From: an uncultured Prevotellaceae bacterium
GTDB lineage: Bacteria; Bacteroidota; Bacteroidia; Bacteroidales; Bacteroidaceae
Assembly: GCA_946188345.1 (NCBI GenBank)
Contig: CAMHUI010000020.1
Span: 1-42,000 of the forward strand
Length of the DNA stretch: 42,000 nt
Reading direction: 5' to 3'
A model generated the notes under the pieces. That model was not told where the DNA came from. It did no database searches and saw only the letters and a program-made list of their open reading frames with translations. Both the position numbers and the translations under genes were made by a program. Each line of letters starts with the position of its first letter. The stretch's first letter is position 1. Below are positions 7,319 through 17,100 of the stretch, piece after piece.

Positions 7319-10081
7319 TCAGTGTGCCTCGAGCCAGTTGTCGCCCCATCCGCAGTCGGCCACAAGTGGAACGCGGAGCGGATAGGCGCGCTGCATCTCT
7401 TCAAGTACCAGGGCCTCTACCCTGTCGTGCTCCTCGGGCACCACGCTGAAGTTGAGTTCGTCGTGCACCTGCAGCAGGAGCTTGCTCTTCAGCCCCTCGG
7501 CCTTCATGCGCTGGTAGATGCGGATCATGGCCACCTTGATGATGTCGGCCGCAGAACCCTGTATGGGGGCGTTGATGGCATTGCGTTCGGCAAAGCCACG
7601 CACCGTGCCGTTGGCAGAGTTGATATCCGGCAGGTAGCGCCGGCGGTGGAACACGGTTTCGGCATAGCCACGCTCACGCGCCAGCTGCTTCGACTGTTCC
7701 ATGTAGTCGTGCACCTGGGGGAAGGTCTCAAAGAAGCCGTCGATGAGTTGCTTGGCCTCGTCGCGCGTGATGTCCAGACGCTCGGCCAGGCCGAACACGG
7801 TAATGCCGTAGATGATGCCGAAGTTTGCCCGTTTAGACTTCGTACGCTCGTCGCGCGAAACTTCTTCTATAGGCTTCTTGTAGATGGTGGCAGCCGTGGC
7901 GGCATGCAGGTCGTGGCCTTCGCTGAAGACACGTATCATGTTCTCATCGCCCGACAGATGGGCCATCACGCGCAGCTCTATCTGGCTGTAGTCGGCAGAG
8001 AAGAACTGGCAGCCTGGCTCAGGAATGAAGCATTTGCGGATTTCCTTGCCGTCCTCACCGCGCACAGGGATGTTCTGAAGGTTCGGGTCGGAAGACGACA
8101 GGCGGCCCGTGGCCGTGACAGCCTGGTTGAACGAGGTGTGGATATGGCCAGTCTTGGGGTTGATAAGCTTTGGCAGTGCGTCAACATAAGTACCGAGAAG
8201 TTTCTTAAGTCCCCGGTAATCAAGGATATCGGCAACGATGGGGTGCTTGGCCCGCAGCTGCTGAAGCACTTCCTCGGAGGTGACAAACTGGCCCGTCTTG
8301 GTCTTCTTCGGTTTTTCGATAATCTTCATCTGGCCGAACAGAATGTCGCCCACCTGCTTCGGGCTGGAGATGTTAAACTGCCGTCCAGCCAGCTCGTAGA
8401 TGTGGCTTTCGAGTTCCAACATCCGCTCGGTAAAGAGTTTCGACGTCTCCTGAAGCGCGTCAGTATCAAGAAGCACACCATTCATCTCCATCTCAGCCAG
8501 CACAGGAACCAGAGGCATCTCAATGTCGTAGAACAACTCCTCTACCCCACTCTCTTGAAGTTTCGGTTTTAATACATGATAGAGTTTCAGCGTTACATCC
8601 GCATCTTCACATGCATATTCATAAACCTCCGCGGGGGGTAAGTCTCGCATCGACTGCTGGCCTTTTCCACGCGGACCAATCAGTTCATCAATGTGGATAG
8701 TCTTGTAGTTCAGGTAGACTTCGGCCATGTAGTCCATGTTGTGGCGCAACTCTGGTTGCAACACATAATGGGCCAACATCGTGTCGAACATCGGACCGGC
8801 AAGTCCAACGCCATAGTTCGCCAGCACTTCCAGGTCATACTTGATGTTCTGTCCGATTTTCAAAATATTCGCATCTTCATAGAGCGGTTTAAATATATTA
8901 ACAATCTTTTGAGCTTCTTCACGTTCGGCCGGTATCGGAACATAAAAAGCTTCATTTTCCTTCACGGAGAAGCTCAAACCTACCAATTCCGCATCTATTG
9001 GGTTGACAGAAGTCGTTTCTGTGTCTAGAACAAAAAAGTCGTTTGTAAAGATTCTTTCACAAAGATTTTTGATTTCTTCTTCATTTTCAACAAGTTTGTA
9101 AAAGTGTTGGGTAGAAGAAAGTGTCTGAAAACTCGAAAATTTCGGCTCGCTCGGGGTTTCGGCCGAAAAATCGGCAAACAAATCGAGCTGGGCATTAACA
9201 GGTTTTGGTTTTATTTCTGTTTTTTTAAGAATCTTGTCGGCAAGGGTCTTGAACTCAAGTTCACTGAAGAGTTGGCGCAGTTTTTCCTCATTAGGCTCTG
9301 ACAGTTGCAAAGCATCCATGTCGAGTTCCACCGGAACATCTGTTCGGATGGTGGCAAGGAAGTACGACATGCGGATGTCGTCGACGGCAGCTTCCACTTT
9401 TTCGCGAAGCTTGCCCTTGATGTCGGCAGAGTGGGAGAGGAGATTGTCGATGCTTCCGAAGTCAGCGATGAGTTTGGCAGCCGTCTTCTCTCCGACGCCC
9501 GGGCAGCCAGGGAAGTTATCTGAAGCGTCGCCCATCAAGGCCAAGAGGTCGATGACTTGGGTAGGGGAGGAGATATCGTATTTCTGGCAGACCTCAGCCG
9601 GGCCCATTGTCTCGTAGCCACCACCATGGCGCGGACGGAACTGGAAGACGTTGTCGCGCACCAGCTGGCCATAGTCCTTATCGGGCGTAAGCATGTAAGT
9701 TTCAATGCCTTGCAGGCCAGCCTTTGTTGCCAACGTTCCGATAACATCATCGGCTTCGAAGCCATCAACCTGCAGGATTGGAATATGGAAAGCCTCCAGT
9801 ATCTCTTTAATAATAGGGACGGAGAGGCGGATGTCCTCTGGAGTTTCCTCGCGTTGGGCTTTATACTCGGGAAACGCCTCGTGGCGGAAGGTCTTGCCAT
9901 GGTCGAAAGCCACTCCAATGTGAGTCGGTTTCTCTTTGGTAATCACCTCGTTGAGCGTGTTGACGAACCCCATGATGGCCGATGTGTTGAGACCTTTGGA
10001 ATTGATGCGCGGGGCCTTGATGAAGGCATAGTAGGCACGGTAGATGAGTGCGTAGGCATCGAGCAGGAATAGTTTCTCCAT
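7319..10081 (-). CDS. polA: DNA polymerase I (5'-3' exonuclease, 3'-5' exonuclease, polymerase)
   Basis: Family A DNA polymerase for Okazaki-fragment processing and repair synthesis, 920 residues. The 5' nuclease domain covers about 1-290, with the acidic cluster GFEADDVIG near 107-115 and the H3TH segment GCPGVGEKTAAKL at 192-204. A proofreading exonuclease follows, with DTE intact at 353-355. Motif A is ADYSQIELRVMAHLSGD and motif C is QVHDEL close to the C-terminus. All three activities should therefore be present, unlike family members that have lost proofreading residues. The linker between the nuclease domains (about 285-345) is Lys/Glu-rich and more AT-rich than the rest. It is divergent from the polyprenyl synthase gene, with a 93-bp gap between the starts. 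Confidence 0.98.
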   Translation of the reverse strand: MEKLFLLDAYALIYRAYYAFIKAPRINSKGLNTSAIMGFVNTLNEVITKEKPTHIGVAFDHGKTFRHEAFPEYKAQREETPEDIRLSVPIIKEILEAFHIPILQVDGFEADDVIGTLATKAGLQGIETYMLTPDKDYGQLVRDNVFQFRPRHGGGYETMGPAEVCQKYDISSPTQVIDLLALMGDASDNFPGCPGVGEKTAAKLIADFGSIDNLLSHSADIKGKLREKVEAAVDDIRMSYFLATIRTDVPVELDMDALQLSEPNEEKLRQLFSELEFKTLADKILKKTEIKPKPVNAQLDLFADFSAETPSEPKFSSFQTLSSTQHFYKLVENEEEIKNLCERIFTNDFFVLDTETTSVNPIDAELVGLSFSVKENEAFYVPIPAEREEAQKIVNIFKPLYEDANILKIGQNIKYDLEVLANYGVGLAGPMFDTMLAHYVLQPELRHNMDYMAEVYLNYKTIHIDELIGPRGKGQQSMRDLPPAEVYEYACEDADVTLKLYHVLKPKLQESGVEELFYDIEMPLVPVLAEMEMNGVLLDTDALQETSKLFTERMLELESHIYELAGRQFNISSPKQVGDILFGQMKIIEKPKKTKTGQFVTSEEVLQQLRAKHPIVADILDYRGLKKLLGTYVDALPKLINPKTGHIHTSFNQAVTATGRLSSSDPNLQNIPVRGEDGKEIRKCFIPEPGCQFFSADYSQIELRVMAHLSGDENMIRVFSEGHDLHAATAATIYKKPIEEVSRDERTKSKRANFGIIYGITVFGLAERLDITRDEAKQLIDGFFETFPQVHDYMEQSKQLARERGYAETVFHRRRYLPDINSANGTVRGFAERNAINAPIQGSAADIIKVAMIRIYQRMKAEGLKSKLLLQVHDELNFSVVPEEHDRVEALVLEEMQRAYPLRVPLVADCGWGDNWLEAH

Positions 10082-10105
10082 GTTGAAAAAAATGCTTTGT
10101 GGGCG

Positions 10106-10113
10106 TAAAATTA
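10106..10113 (-). promoter_or_regulatory. Possible -7 element for polA (TAATTTTA)
   Basis: Minus-strand TAATTTTA matches TAnnTTTG at all fixed positions except the last, 24 bp before the polA ATG. No clear -33 TTTG is visible. Tentative. Confidence 0.3.
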
Positions 10114-10147
10114 CAAAAAAATCGGCACTTATACGAAAAGAAATGCG

Positions 10148-10155
10148 TAATTTTG
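10148..10155 (+). promoter_or_regulatory. -7 element TAATTTTG for the polyprenyl synthase gene
   Basis: Exact TAnnTTTG match 19 bp before the ATG at 10175, leaving a very short leader. The -33 region shows no good TTTG. Confidence 0.55.
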
Positions 10156-10174
10156 TAACAAATTTCGTTAGCGC

Positions 10175-11152
10175 ATGGACTTTTTATCAACCATCAAACA
10201 GCCGATAGAGGCTGAAATGGCCGAATTCATCGAGCTATTCAATCAGTCGTTGACTAATGAAGACGGCCTGCTGGGTCAGGCGTTGACCCATATCCGCCAG
10301 CGTGCCGGCAAGCGTATGCGACCCATGCTGACGCTGCTGGTGGCACGCAACTTCGGACAGGTGACCCGCGAGACCCAGCATGCGGCAGTAGGACTGGAGT
10401 TGTTGCACACAGCCTCCTTGGTCCATGACGACGTAGTGGACGAGAGTTCCGAGCGCCGCGGACAGGCATCCGTAAATGAAATGTATGACAACAAAGTCGC
10501 TGTCTTGGTTGGTGACTTTGTGCTCTCTACGGCATTGTTGAATGTGGCCAAAACCGGCAACGTCCAGATAGTGGAATACATCTCAGAACTGGGTCGGACA
10601 TTGTCGAATGGAGAGATCTTGCAGCTGACGAATATTCAAAATCAAGAAATATCCGAAGAGGTTTATTATCAAGTCATTAGGCAGAAGACTGCGGCCCTCT
10701 TCGAGGCCTGTGCAGGCATCGGAGCCTTGTCGGTAGGAGCCTCGGCAGAGCAGGTGGAGGCAGCCAAACGTTTCGGTCAGAACCTCGGCATCATCTTCCA
10801 GATTCGCGATGACATCTTCGACTATTACGATTCAAAAGAAATCGGCAAACCGACCGGCAACGACATGGCAGAAGGCAAGCTGACGCTGCCCGTCATCTAT
10901 GCCCTGCAACATTCCCCCTACGACTCTATGACCACCCTTGCCCGAAAGGTGAAGACAGGAACGGTTAATCCCGATGAAATCGCTGTTTTAGTAGAGTTTG
11001 CCAAGCAGTATGGCGGCATTGAATACGCAGAACAGCGGATGTGGGAGTTCCACGCTGAATGTAGCCATTTTATCGAGCATTATACGACAGACCTAACTAT
11101 CCGCACAGCTCTCGAGACCTATCTCGACTACGTCATCGAGCGGAAGAGCTGA
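10175..11152 (+). CDS. Polyprenyl diphosphate synthase (long-chain, trans)
   Basis: Head-to-tail prenyltransferase that extends farnesyl or geranylgeranyl diphosphate with isopentenyl diphosphate. In Bacteroidetes the product normally supplies the menaquinone side chain. 325 residues. The first Asp-rich motif DDVVD is at 85-89 in LVHDDVVDESSERRG and the second, DDIFD, at 212-216. GKRMRP at 45-50 is the substrate-binding Lys/Arg segment. Small residues before the first motif (LLHTASLVHDD) fit long-chain, octaprenyl-type synthases, but exact chain length is inference. It stands alone and ends at a strong hairpin terminator. The quinone product would serve the sdhCAB complex encoded 20 kb away. 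Confidence 0.93.
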   Translation: MDFLSTIKQPIEAEMAEFIELFNQSLTNEDGLLGQALTHIRQRAGKRMRPMLTLLVARNFGQVTRETQHAAVGLELLHTASLVHDDVVDESSERRGQASVNEMYDNKVAVLVGDFVLSTALLNVAKTGNVQIVEYISELGRTLSNGEILQLTNIQNQEISEEVYYQVIRQKTAALFEACAGIGALSVGASAEQVEAAKRFGQNLGIIFQIRDDIFDYYDSKEIGKPTGNDMAEGKLTLPVIYALQHSPYDSMTTLARKVKTGTVNPDEIAVLVEFAKQYGGIEYAEQRMWEFHAECSHFIEHYTTDLTIRTALETYLDYVIERKS

Positions 11153-11176
11153 AAAAGAGATTAACTAATCAACGAT

Positions 11177-11232
11177 AAAAGTCATCGCATGGAAGCGTCT
11201 CTATAGGAGTGCATCCATGCGATGACTTTTTT
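11177..11232. terminator. Bidirectional terminator between convergent genes
   Basis: A 17-bp perfect stem (AAAAGTCATCGCATGGA, 11177-11193, paired with 11214-11230) around a 20-nt loop, with T-runs on both strands. It separates the polyprenyl synthase gene from the minus-strand secreted-protein gene. Confidence 0.9.
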
Positions 11233-11266
11233 GCTATAGGCTTTGTACGTGTGTCTTCGAAAGCGA

Positions 11267-12073
11267 TTACTTCACAAAGATTTTTTGGGCCGACGCAGTC
11301 TTGTTATCTGAACCCTTGACATTGATGATGTTGATGCCAGGCGACATGTGAGCGGAGTTCAATTGTACCTGTTTCTGTCCGGCGGGAACGATGATACGGT
11401 CGACCATCTGTCCGGAACCATTCACCACCTGAAGTTCACGGGACTCGTCAGAAACATCGTCCAGCTCTACAGTCACCACCTCATGGCGTTTTGGCATACG
11501 CGGCATGATGTTTATTCCCTCGATAGCCTTCACCTTTTGCACGGTACTCATACCATTGTCTATACGGTATATTTCAACCAAATCTTCACATTTAGCTACC
11601 AAATAGACATTTGAGTTCATTTTAATAATGCCCATATAAGGTTCATATTGTTGAGGAGAAGAAAAGTTTATTGTCGACAGAATATCTCCTGTTTCGGATT
11701 TTATCTCAAAGCCTAAATATGGAGAGAACTCTTCGTTAGATTCTTGTAGAGCTGAAATGTATTCAATCTTTTCGTCATTATTGAAAAGAGTTTGACTCAA
11801 ATAAAACTCTTGGGGGTCGGCAGAATAATCACTGTCATAGAGTAAACATTCTTTAGCTTCTTTCTGAGTAGAGAACCGTTTTACTTCATCGAAGTTTTCA
11901 TCGAAGATAACGAAATCGTTCCAGTTCTTGTGCGTACAGAGATAGGGTTTTCCCTGAAAAGAAAATGCTTTTGGAATAATTTCGAAACGATCATTTTCTA
12001 TGTTTTTGACTAATGTCTGGCCGAAGACACTGCTGCTGATTGCCAAGGCCAGGAATAAAAAGAATTTTTTCAT
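11267..12073 (-). CDS. Secreted protein with T9SS type A-like C-terminal sorting domain
   Basis: 268 residues. An N-terminal signal peptide (MKKFFLFLALAISSSVFGQ) suggests export across the inner membrane. Residues ~20-190 are a beta-rich region of unknown function, with repeated references to strand-like segments such as FDENFDEVKRF and YLVAKCEDLVEIYRI. The last ~75 residues (VTVELDD ... MSPGINIINVKG ... KIFVK) match the layout of the Por/type IX secretion sorting domain: a beta-sandwich ending in a GxNIINVxG strand and a basic KIFVK end. So it is likely surface-anchored or released through T9SS. No enzymatic motif is recognised. The DNA is more AT-rich than neighbouring genes. It lies 49 bp after deoC on the same strand. 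Confidence 0.75.
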   Translation of the reverse strand: MKKFFLFLALAISSSVFGQTLVKNIENDRFEIIPKAFSFQGKPYLCTHKNWNDFVIFDENFDEVKRFSTQKEAKECLLYDSDYSADPQEFYLSQTLFNNDEKIEYISALQESNEEFSPYLGFEIKSETGDILSTINFSSPQQYEPYMGIIKMNSNVYLVAKCEDLVEIYRIDNGMSTVQKVKAIEGINIMPRMPKRHEVVTVELDDVSDESRELQVVNGSGQMVDRIIVPAGQKQVQLNSAHMSPGINIINVKGSDNKTASAQKIFVK

Positions 12074-12122
12074 ATTTGTGAATGTTATTAAAAATAATGT
12101 TATTAAAAATGCTTTTTTCTGG

Positions 12123-13022
12123 TTAGAAGAATTTCACATCGTGGCCTTCGAGTTCAGAGAGCAGGAGGTTGGCGAGGCGTGATGTTCCGAGGCGGAACCA
12201 CTTGTTGGTGAGCCACTTCTCACCGAGCACTTCCTTGACGATGGTGTAGTAGGTGATGGCGTCCATGACGGTGTTGATGCCGCCGGCAGGTTTGAAGCCA
12301 ATCTGGATGCCCGTCTCGTCGTAGTATTCCTTGATGGCCTGGCACATGACGTAGGCAGCCTCGGGAGTGGCAGAAATCTTCTCCTTGCCCGTCGAGGTCT
12401 TGATGTAGTCGGCTCCGGCATACATGGAGATGATAGAAGCCTTCTTGATATCGGATGCATTGCGCAGGCAGCCCGTTTCGAGGATGACCTTCATGGCTTT
12501 ATCGCCGCAGATAGCCTTCAGCTCGCTGATGTCGTCGGCCACACTTTCGTAGTCACCCTGCAGGAACTTGCCTACGGGCATCACGATGTCGATTTCGGTG
12601 GCACCGTCCTTGATAGCTAGGGCCGTCTCGGCAACCTTCACTTCGATGAGGGCCTGAGAGGAGGGGAAGGAACCGCTGACGCAGGCAATCTCTACGCCGT
12701 CGACTTCAAGGGTGTCGTTGACGATGGCGGCGAAGCAGGGATAGACGCAGATGGTGGCTACGTGGGGTAGGGCAGGGTACTCCTGGTCGAAGCGGTTGAC
12801 GCGCTCGGTGAACTCCATGACGCTGACGTCGGAGTCGGTGGTCTTCAGTGTGGTCAGTTCGATGCTACCCATGAGGAATTTCTTGACTTCAGGAGTGTCG
12901 TTTTGTGGTACCTTTTCGGTGAGGATGGTGCGTACTGCAGCCTGCACGTCGGCATCGCTGACGTTCAGGTTGTACTTCTCGAGAGCCTGTTCTATACGGC
13001 TTTTGTTTTCTTTGTTCATCAT
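12123..13022 (-). CDS. deoC: Deoxyribose-phosphate aldolase
   Basis: Cytoplasmic class I aldolase that splits 2-deoxyribose-5-phosphate into glyceraldehyde-3-phosphate and acetaldehyde in deoxynucleoside salvage. 299 residues, in the longer DeoC subgroup. The Schiff-base lysine is K208 in DYIKTSTGK and the second active-site lysine is K244 in GFKPAGGI. The first two codons are both ATG, so the start could be 13022 or 13019. It is last in the dtd operon, 6 bp after the MazG-like gene. No other deoxynucleoside catabolic gene (deoA, deoD) is adjacent. Confidence 0.96.
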   Translation of the reverse strand: MMNKENKSRIEQALEKYNLNVSDADVQAAVRTILTEKVPQNDTPEVKKFLMGSIELTTLKTTDSDVSVMEFTERVNRFDQEYPALPHVATICVYPCFAAIVNDTLEVDGVEIACVSGSFPSSQALIEVKVAETALAIKDGATEIDIVMPVGKFLQGDYESVADDISELKAICGDKAMKVILETGCLRNASDIKKASIISMYAGADYIKTSTGKEKISATPEAAYVMCQAIKEYYDETGIQIGFKPAGGINTVMDAITYYTIVKEVLGEKWLTNKWFRLGTSRLANLLLSELEGHDVKFF

Positions 13023-13028
13023 GTGTTT

Positions 13029-13355
13029 TTATGCTTTTAGTTTTGGATTTTGAATATGTCTGATAGAATCTCTTTGGGTTTTCTTTTCCAATGACTTACG
13101 GAATTCCTCTGTGAGGTCCACTCCTGTCTGGTTGGCCAGGCAGATGAGTACCCAAAGCACGTCGGCCATCTCTTCTCCGAGGTTTTCCTTTTCTCCAGCC
13201 TTGAAACTCTGGTCGCCGTAGGTGCGGGCCATGACGCGGGCCAGTTCGCCCACCTCTTCGGTGAGACAAGCCATATTGGTCAGCTCGGAAAAGTAGCGGA
13301 CACCATACTCCTTAATCCACTGGTCTACTTGCTGTTGTGCTTCCTTGATGGTCAT
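13029..13355 (-). CDS. MazG-like nucleotide pyrophosphohydrolase
   Basis: Small all-alpha NTP pyrophosphohydrolase of the MazG/dUTPase-like superfamily, 108 residues. It should hydrolyse a (d)NTP to the monophosphate and pyrophosphate with Mg2+. The metal-binding motifs are visible as EEVGE at 33-37 and EEMAD at 61-65. It overlaps the preceding 83-residue gene by 4 bp (ATGA-type) and precedes deoC by 6 bp, so it is translationally coupled in a four-gene operon. The context with deoC and dtd suggests housecleaning of nucleotide or tRNA errors; this is inference. Confidence 0.88.
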   Translation of the reverse strand: MTIKEAQQQVDQWIKEYGVRYFSELTNMACLTEEVGELARVMARTYGDQSFKAGEKENLGEEMADVLWVLICLANQTGVDLTEEFRKSLEKKTQRDSIRHIQNPKLKA

Positions 13356-13603
13356 TTGGCAATGAATTTAAAAGTGATGAAGATGGCTAAGATGGCACCC
13401 ATCATAATGCAGATGTTGACAATGTTGTCGCGTCGGTATTGCTGCCAGTTCAGAGCCTTTACTACGACAGTGTAGGCCCATAGCAGCAGCCCCACGCCAA
13501 CCATCAGTGCACCGAAGGTCATATTGGCAATCCGGCCTATCAGCGAGCCAGCTGCCAGCAAGACGATGCCGGCAATCTCTATTTCGTTTAGGTACTTTTT
13601 CAT
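13352..13603 (-). CDS. Small inner-membrane protein of unknown function
   Basis: 83 residues with three predicted membrane segments (about 10-27, 30-48 and 62-80) and a short basic loop (NWQQYRRDN). No family is recognised. It overlaps dtd upstream and the MazG-like gene downstream by 4 bp each, so it is almost certainly expressed. Conserved coupling between a D-aminoacyl-tRNA deacylase and a house-cleaning hydrolase does not by itself reveal its role. Confidence 0.8.
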   Translation of the reverse strand: MKKYLNEIEIAGIVLLAAGSLIGRIANMTFGALMVGVGLLLWAYTVVVKALNWQQYRRDNIVNICIMMGAILAIFITFKFIAK

Positions 13604-14052
13604 TCTTTGTTCTTGGTGTCCATGCAGATGGTTACGGGGCCGTCGTTGATGAGCTCAACCTGCATGTCGGCCCCAAACTCTCCCGTGCCGACCGGTTTGC
13701 CCAATGCGGTTTCCATGGTCACGCAGAAGCGGTTATAGAGAGGGATTGAGATTTCGTGAGGTGCAGCGTGGATATAGCTGGGGCGGTTGCCCTTCTTGGT
13801 GGAGGCCATCAGCGTGAACTGGCTGACTACCAGGATGTCGCCACCGACGTCCATCACAGAGCGGTTCATGATGCCTTCGTCGTCGTTGAAGATGCGCAGC
13901 TGCAGGGTCTTCTTCACCAGCCAGTCAATGTCTTCCTGGCTATCGTCGGAACCAACGCCGAGCAGTACCATCAGACCCTGTCCGATGGCAGACTTCACGA
14001 CACCTCCGATGCTGACGGAAGCCCGACAGACACGTTGTATAACAACTCTCAT
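13600..14052 (-). CDS. dtd: D-aminoacyl-tRNA deacylase
   Basis: Removes D-amino acids (and mischarged glycine) from tRNA, a chirality proofreading step. 150 residues, full length. The two hallmark motifs are SQFTL at 77-81 and NDGPVT at 136-141, which supplies the Gly-cisPro substrate pocket. It is first in the operon with the membrane protein, the MazG-like gene and deoC. A well-formed promoter (TTTG-N20-TACCTTTG) ends only 4 nt before the ATG, so the mRNA is expected to start at or beside the start codon. Confidence 0.97.
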   Translation of the reverse strand: MRVVIQRVCRASVSIGGVVKSAIGQGLMVLLGVGSDDSQEDIDWLVKKTLQLRIFNDDEGIMNRSVMDVGGDILVVSQFTLMASTKKGNRPSYIHAAPHEISIPLYNRFCVTMETALGKPVGTGEFGADMQVELINDGPVTICMDTKNKE

Positions 14053-14056
14053 GCTG

Positions 14057-14088
14057 CAAAGGTAAAAGAAAAATCTTGCTTCTGCAAA
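14057..14088 (-). promoter_or_regulatory. dtd operon promoter, TTTG-N20-TACCTTTG
   Basis: Minus strand: the -33 TTTG is at 14085-14088 and the -7 TACCTTTG at 14057-14064, spaced 20 bp. Both elements and the spacing fit the Bacteroidetes primary-sigma consensus. Only 4 nt separate the -7 box from the dtd ATG, which implies a leaderless or nearly leaderless transcript. Confidence 0.75.
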
Positions 14089-14137
14089 AAAGAAGAAGAT
14101 TATTTTCTGTTTATTTCTCTTTTCACGATAGTTTTGC

Positions 14138-14145
14138 TACCTTTG
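14138..14145 (+). promoter_or_regulatory. -7 element TACCTTTG for the GH106 gene
   Basis: Exact TAnnTTTG match 24 bp before the ATG at 14170. TTTC at 14114-14117 lies 20 bp upstream as a three-of-four -33 match. It is divergent from the dtd promoter, 74 bp away. Confidence 0.6.
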
Positions 14146-14169
14146 CATGCAAATAATAACAACAGAGTG

Positions 14170-17100
14170 ATGAACAACAAACTAAAAACCGTCTTGGCTG
14201 TTGTTTTAACAGCCTTCACCATGAACCTCCAAGCGCAAGACGCGCTGAGTGTAGCAGAGAAGCATTTTACGGATTTACCTGAAAGCCAGCCGCTTGCGGT
14301 GTATTGGTATTGGATAGCCGGCAACATGTCGAAGGAGGGAGTCGTAAAAGACCTTGAAGCGATGAAGCGGGCAGGCATCAACCGCGTACAGATTGGTATG
14401 ATAGGCGAGGGTCAGGGAACCCCGACAGGCCCTGTCCGCATGTTCACCGACGAATGGTGGGACATCCTTCATACGATGTTTAAGCGTGCCAGCGAGCTGG
14501 GCATCACCGTCGGCCTCTTCAATTGTCCCGGTTGGAGTCAGTCAGGCGGCCCATGGGTCGACGAGAGTCAGTCGATGCGCTATCTGGCCATGGCTGCCGA
14601 TACGATAGAAGGACCTATGCATTACGTCAATCCGTTGCCAGAAATCGCAGGAAAGCCTCAAGATGTGCGCGTGTTGGCTTATCCCATCAGTGTCGGTACT
14701 CGTGCCTTCACGACCCAAGAAAACGTCTCTACGGCCAAGGAAATTCGTCTTTCGGCTTCCGAAGACGGCATTGTTCGCAGTCTGACGCTTTATCCCATTG
14801 CCACCCGAGCCACCCGAGGCGAGCTCTTCGTGAAGGCGGCAGACCTCAGTTATAACAGCATCTTGTCGTTTGATATCGATCGTAGCAATGCTCAGAAAAT
14901 CGTAGGTTTTGATCCTCTGGCACCCGTTACCGTGTCGCTGCCCGAGACTTGGGGTCGGGAGTTTCTTCTGAAACTGGCCAATGAGGGTGTCGTCGGCAGG
15001 GTAGAGTTGTCGGACGAGTCACGGGTGGAGCGTTGGGCCGATAAGACGTTTGCCAAGATGTGGCAGACACCGCACCCCATGTGGGATGCCTACATGTGGC
15101 CTCAGCAGCCTAAATATAAGCAAGCCAACGTCCTGCTGGCCAGTCAGGTAAAAGATTTATCGCAGTATGTAAAGGCCGACGGCACGCTCGACTGGCAGGT
15201 TCCCGCAGGCCGATGGGTGCTGATGCGAACAGCCATGCTGCCAACAGGTACCACCTGCAGCCCTGCACCGAAGGAAGGCACGGGGCTGGAGACTGACAAG
15301 ATGAGCAAGCGTCATATCCGCGCCCACTTCGACAACTATATAGGAAAGATTCTCGAGCGTATACCAGCACAAGACCGCAAGACCTTCAAGGTCATCGTGG
15401 AGGACAGCTACGAGACGGGCGGACAGAACTGGACCGACGATTTCATTGACGACTTCAAGCGGACCTATGGCTACGACCCCGTGCCCTTCATTCCGGCCAT
15501 GTATGGTCAGGTGGTGGGTAGTGAAGATCTCTCCGACCGTTTCCTCTGGGACTTGCGCCGACTGGTGGCCGACGAGGTGTCCTATAACTATGTGGGCGGC
15601 CTGAGTGAGGTGGCTCATGAGCACGGTCTGACGACGTGGCTGGAGAACTACGGCCACTGGGGCTTTCCGGGAGAATTCCTGCAGTATGGCTCGCAGAGCG
15701 ACGAGATTGCCGGCGAGTTCTGGAGCTGGGGCGATCTGGGCGACATCGAGAACCGTTGTGCATCGTCGTGCGGTCACACCTACGGAAAGCGTCTCGTCTG
15801 GGCAGAGTCATACACCTGTGGAGGTTCTAACTTCACACAGTATCCGGCCATGATGAAGGCCCGTGGCGACCGCTTCTATACCGAAGGCATCAATGCCACG
15901 CTGCTGCACCTCTACATCCAGCAGCCCGACGACCGAGTGCCGGGATTCTCGGCCTGGTTCGGCAATGAGTTCAACCGCCACAATACGTGGTTCTCGCAGA
16001 TGGACCTCTTCTCCGACTATATGAAGCGCTGCACCTACCTGTTGCAACAGGGCCGCTATGTGGCCGACGTGGCTTACTTCATCGGCGAGGATGCGCCGAA
16101 GATGACCGGTGTGCGCTCACCAGAGATACCACAAGGTTATAGCTACGACTATGTGAACGCGGAAGTACTCTCAACGGCCCATGTGGAGAAGGGAGCACTG
16201 GTGCTGCAGAGCGGTATGCGCTATCGTGTGCTGGTATTGCCGAAGGAAGATGCCATGCGGCCGGAACTTCTTGAGAAGCTCAGCCAGTTGGTTCGCGATG
16301 GTCTGGTAGTTGTTGGTCCGGCCCCGCAGCGGTCGCCCAGCATGCAAGGCTATCCCCTCTGCGATGAACGCGTGAAGGCATTGGCCAAGGCGATGTGGCA
16401 ACCCGAAAGGGCTCCGCTGACGGGAAGCGTCAGTTACGGACAGGGCCGCATCTATCGCGATGCAACACTTGAAGAAGTCTTTGCCGAGATGCGTCTCGTT
16501 CCCGACTTCACGACGGCCGACCCATTGTTGCCGTTGTTGTTCATCCATAAGCAGTTAGCCGATGGCGACTTCTATTTCGTCTCCAATCAGAGCGACAGGC
16601 AGCTGACCTTCGACGCTGCGTTCCGCGTGAAAGGCCTGCAAGCCGAGTTGTGGAATCCTGTGACCGGCGAGCGCCGCCAGCTGCCACAGACCACGTCGCT
16701 GACCTCGGCCACACTCGTTCCCATGCAGCTGCAGCCCAGCGAGAGCGCCTTCGTGGTGTTCCGCAAGCAGGCGGGCGTTGATACGCCAGCAGGCGAAAAC
16801 TTCCCCGAGGCCACGCTGGTGGCAAGAGTGGAGACCCCGTGGCAGATAGCCTTTGAAGAGGGTAGGGGTGGCCCAGCTGACGTCAAGAGCGACAAGCTGT
16901 TTGACTGGTCGCAAAGCGATGATTATAAAATCAAATACTTCTCAGGAACAGCCACCTACACGACGCAGGTGAAGCTGGGCAAGCTGCCTCAGGACAAACA
17001 GCTGTATATGGACCTCGGCAGTGTCATGGTCATGGCAAAAGTTCGGGTGAACGGCCAGTATGTGGGCGGTGCCTGGACCGCGCCCTATCGGGTGAATGTC

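Noticed and set aside
7226..8572. A 448-codon plus-strand frame opposite polA
   Set aside because: It starts inside the polA terminator and lies entirely antisense to the conserved polymerase domain.
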